The notes under the pieces were generated by a model that made no database searches, was not told the DNA's origin, and saw only the letters and a program-made list of their open reading frames with translations. The position numbers were made by a program, and so were the translations under genes. Of a stretch of 6,580 nucleotides of DNA, positions 4,800 through 6,580 are shown in pieces (positions within the stretch are counted from its first letter, which is position 1; every line of letters begins with the position of its first letter). This DNA comes from Acidobacteriota bacterium. GTDB taxonomy: Bacteria; Acidobacteriota; Terriglobia; Bryobacterales; Bryobacteraceae. The stretch lies in NCBI GenBank assembly GCA_018268875.1, contig JAFDVT010000580.1:1-6580 (forward strand), in the 5' to 3' direction.

Positions 4800-6580
4800 A
4801 TGTTAAAGGTGCATTTCCCGCGGTTATGGGCCGCGGCGGCAGTGCTGACATTTGCGTCACACGCGCAGACATCGAAAGCGCTCATTTCGGGCATCGTGAC
4901 CGACGGGAGCAGCGCGGCGATTGGCGGCGCGAAGGTTACGATCACCGACGTCCAGCGCAATCAGGATTTTCGCGCGGAGACCAATAGTTCCGGCGTTTAC
5001 CGGATCATCGAGCTGACGCCCAGTACATACCGGGTTACGGTGGAGGCGCCGGGATTTCGAACGTATGTGCTCGAATCGCTGCCGCTTTCGACGCAGCAGA
5101 ACGCGACGTTGAACGTGACGATGGACGTGGGCGCGGTGACCGAGAAAGTACAAGTGACGGCGACCGCGCCCTTGCTGGACGCATCGAGCGCGACGTTGAG
5201 CACGGTGGTGGAGAACAAAAAGATTGTCGATTTACCGCTCAATAACCGCAATATCTATTCGCTGATGCGGCTGGTTCCGGGCATCACGCCGTCCACGCCG
5301 AATTCGGAAAGCGACTTCTTTACGAGCACGATTCGCTTTTCGATCAACGGCGGCAAAGAAGCCCAGAACGACATCCAACTGGACGGCGTGACGGCCATGG
5401 TGCAGAGCGATATTCAGGGCATTTACGGGGCTTCGGCGATTCCTTCGGTGGAAGGGATCCAGGAGTTCCGCGTGCAGACCAATGCGTTTACGGCCGAGTA
5501 CGGACGAAGCGGCGGCGGGCAGGTGACGATGGTGACCAAGTCCGGCACGAACGAGTTCCACGGCAGCGTGTTTGAATTTTTGCGCAATAGCGCGATGGAT
5601 TCGAAGAACTTCTTTCTGAACCGTTCGGGCGGGAGGAAGGCTTCGTTCCAGCAGCACCAGTACGGCGTGAGCCTGGGTGGTCCGATCATCAAGGACAAGA
5701 CGTTTTTCTTCGCGTTGTATGAGCGGAAGCTGGTGAAGTCGGGAAGCCTGGCAATCTATACGGTTCCGACGCCGCAGCAGTTGACAGGCGATTTCTCGAA
5801 TACGCGCAACGGGAGCAACCAGATGCGTACGATTTACGATCCGTTCACGACGGTAGTGGATCCGACCAATTCGAACCTCATCACGCGCACGCCGTTTGCG
5901 GGCAACATCATTCCGGCGAGCCGCATCGATCCGGTGGCCGCGGCGGCCGCGAAGTTGTGGCCCGCGGCAAATCAGCCCGGCAACTTGTATACGTTCGCCA
6001 ACAACGTGGCGATTCAGCGCGTGCCGCGGTCGCCAACCGACCGTTTCGACACGCGCGTCGATCACAACTTCAGCTCGAGCAAGCGCCTGTTTGTTCGCTA
6101 CAACCGGTTCAAGCAGGAAGCGGCGGCGGTGGATTTTTGGGGCAATGGCGCGACGCCGAGCGATGGCACGATGTTCTGGGGTTCGCACAACGCGGCGGTG
6201 GACTATACGCAGATGCTGGGGTCTTCGACGGTGCTGAATCTGCGCGGTGGATTGAGCCTGTTCGACGCGTGGCGGCCGGCGTTTTCCTACGGCTACGACG
6301 TGACGCAACTGGGCTTGCCGTCGTCGTTGCAGGCGGTGGCACAGTCGTATGGCGCGCCTCACATCCCGAGGTTCGACGTGCAGGATTACACGTCGATCGG
6401 GCCGAACAACGGTTCGACGTACACGAGCAATAACGTCGCCTACACGTTTGTCGGCGCGCTGTCGAAGGTGAGCGGCAAACACAGCATGAAGTTCGGTGCG
6501 GAGATGCGAATCTTCGGATTGGGCTTTGCGCAGTTCGGCAATTCGCCGGCGTACTTTCAGTTCACGCGCGGCATGACGCA
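4800..6580 (+). CDS. TonB-dependent receptor, Oar-like, with carboxypeptidase regulatory-like domain (C-terminus outside window)
   Basis: An ATG at 4800, 6 nt after AGGGG (4789-4793), opens a frame with no stop to the window edge, giving 593 complete codons. Acidobacterial members are usually about 1,000-1,200 residues, so roughly half is missing. Order of parts: signal peptide 1-23 (cleavage near SHA-QT); a carboxypeptidase-regulatory/Cna-B-like beta domain about 27-110 (ISGIVTDGS, ITDVQRNQDF, TNSSGVYRI); a plug domain about 115-250 with DLPLNNRNIYSL (144-155), LVPGI, INGGKEAQNDIQLDG (182-196) and AEYGRSGGGQVTMVTKSGTN (232-251); then the outer-membrane barrel, starting with NEFHGSVFEFLRN (251-263) and YGVSLGGPIIKDKTFFF (288-304). 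Such receptors import large substrates, often glycans or peptides, across the outer membrane using TonB energy; the substrate cannot be told here. It has its own promoter and follows a terminator, so it is not co-transcribed with the PEP-CTERM gene. I see no clear TonB box. Confidence 0.95.
   Translation, partial: MLKVHFPRLWAAAAVLTFASHAQTSKALISGIVTDGSSAAIGGAKVTITDVQRNQDFRAETNSSGVYRIIELTPSTYRVTVEAPGFRTYVLESLPLSTQQNATLNVTMDVGAVTEKVQVTATAPLLDASSATLSTVVENKKIVDLPLNNRNIYSLMRLVPGITPSTPNSESDFFTSTIRFSINGGKEAQNDIQLDGVTAMVQSDIQGIYGASAIPSVEGIQEFRVQTNAFTAEYGRSGGGQVTMVTKSGTNEFHGSVFEFLRNSAMDSKNFFLNRSGGRKASFQQHQYGVSLGGPIIKDKTFFFALYERKLVKSGSLAIYTVPTPQQLTGDFSNTRNGSNQMRTIYDPFTTVVDPTNSNLITRTPFAGNIIPASRIDPVAAAAAKLWPAANQPGNLYTFANNVAIQRVPRSPTDRFDTRVDHNFSSSKRLFVRYNRFKQEAAAVDFWGNGATPSDGTMFWGSHNAAVDYTQMLGSSTVLNLRGGLSLFDAWRPAFSYGYDVTQLGLPSSLQAVAQSYGAPHIPRFDVQDYTSIGPNNGSTYTSNNVAYTFVGALSKVSGKHSMKFGAEMRIFGLGFAQFGNSPAYFQFTRGMT

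Noticed and set aside
3665..4800. Insertion sequence or transposon as the source of the duplicated module
   Set aside because: No transposase frame, terminal inverted repeats or target-site duplications are visible around either copy.
5232..6482. 416-codon open frame on the minus strand
   Set aside because: It is antisense to the TonB-dependent receptor, rich in Arg and His, and has no family motif. The opposite strand has clear domain matches throughout.

Overview
This window looks like chromosomal DNA from a high-GC Gram-negative bacterium. The best guess is an acidobacterium of the Solibacter/Bryobacter type. The main reason is the last gene, a TonB-dependent receptor with an N-terminal carboxypeptidase-regulatory-like domain and the 'LPLNNRN' plug signature, a family greatly expanded in Acidobacteria. 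A PEP-CTERM sorted protein next to it fits the same picture. The taxonomic call is an inference from gene families, not from a marker gene.

Layout. Positions 1-1761 (minus strand) hold a two-gene operon: a zinc-independent MDR/curcumin-reductase-like NADP oxidoreductase (1761-757), followed with a TAATG one-base overlap by an ornithine cyclodeaminase/mu-crystallin family protein (757-1, running off the left edge). Only 34 bp separate its start from the divergent plus-strand gene at 1796-3664, a secreted serine hydrolase of the CocE/PepX (S15) superfamily. That hydrolase carries the full catalytic triad and the acidic cluster expected of alpha-amino-acid ester hydrolases.

Positions 3665-4680 are the most unusual part. 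A complete PEP-CTERM gene (4034-4618) with its own terminator is preceded by a shorter unit at about 3681-3939. The shorter unit has a similar promoter core (CATGNTACAGTGC), a degenerate copy of the PEP-CTERM gene's 3' end and an almost identical terminator. The simplest reading is an ancient tandem duplication whose upstream copy lost its interior. An alternative is that the upstream unit now makes a short RNA of roughly 220 nt.

Positions 4681-6580 hold an operator-like palindrome, an extended -10 promoter and the first 593 codons of the Oar-like TonB-dependent receptor, truncated by the window's right edge.

How the parts relate. The left operon is cytoplasmic redox/imine metabolism with no obvious substrate. 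The hydrolase, PEP-CTERM protein and receptor are all exported and may serve envelope or nutrient functions, but each appears to be transcribed separately, so no common pathway is claimed. I see no tRNA, rRNA, CRISPR array, transposase or integrase in the window.
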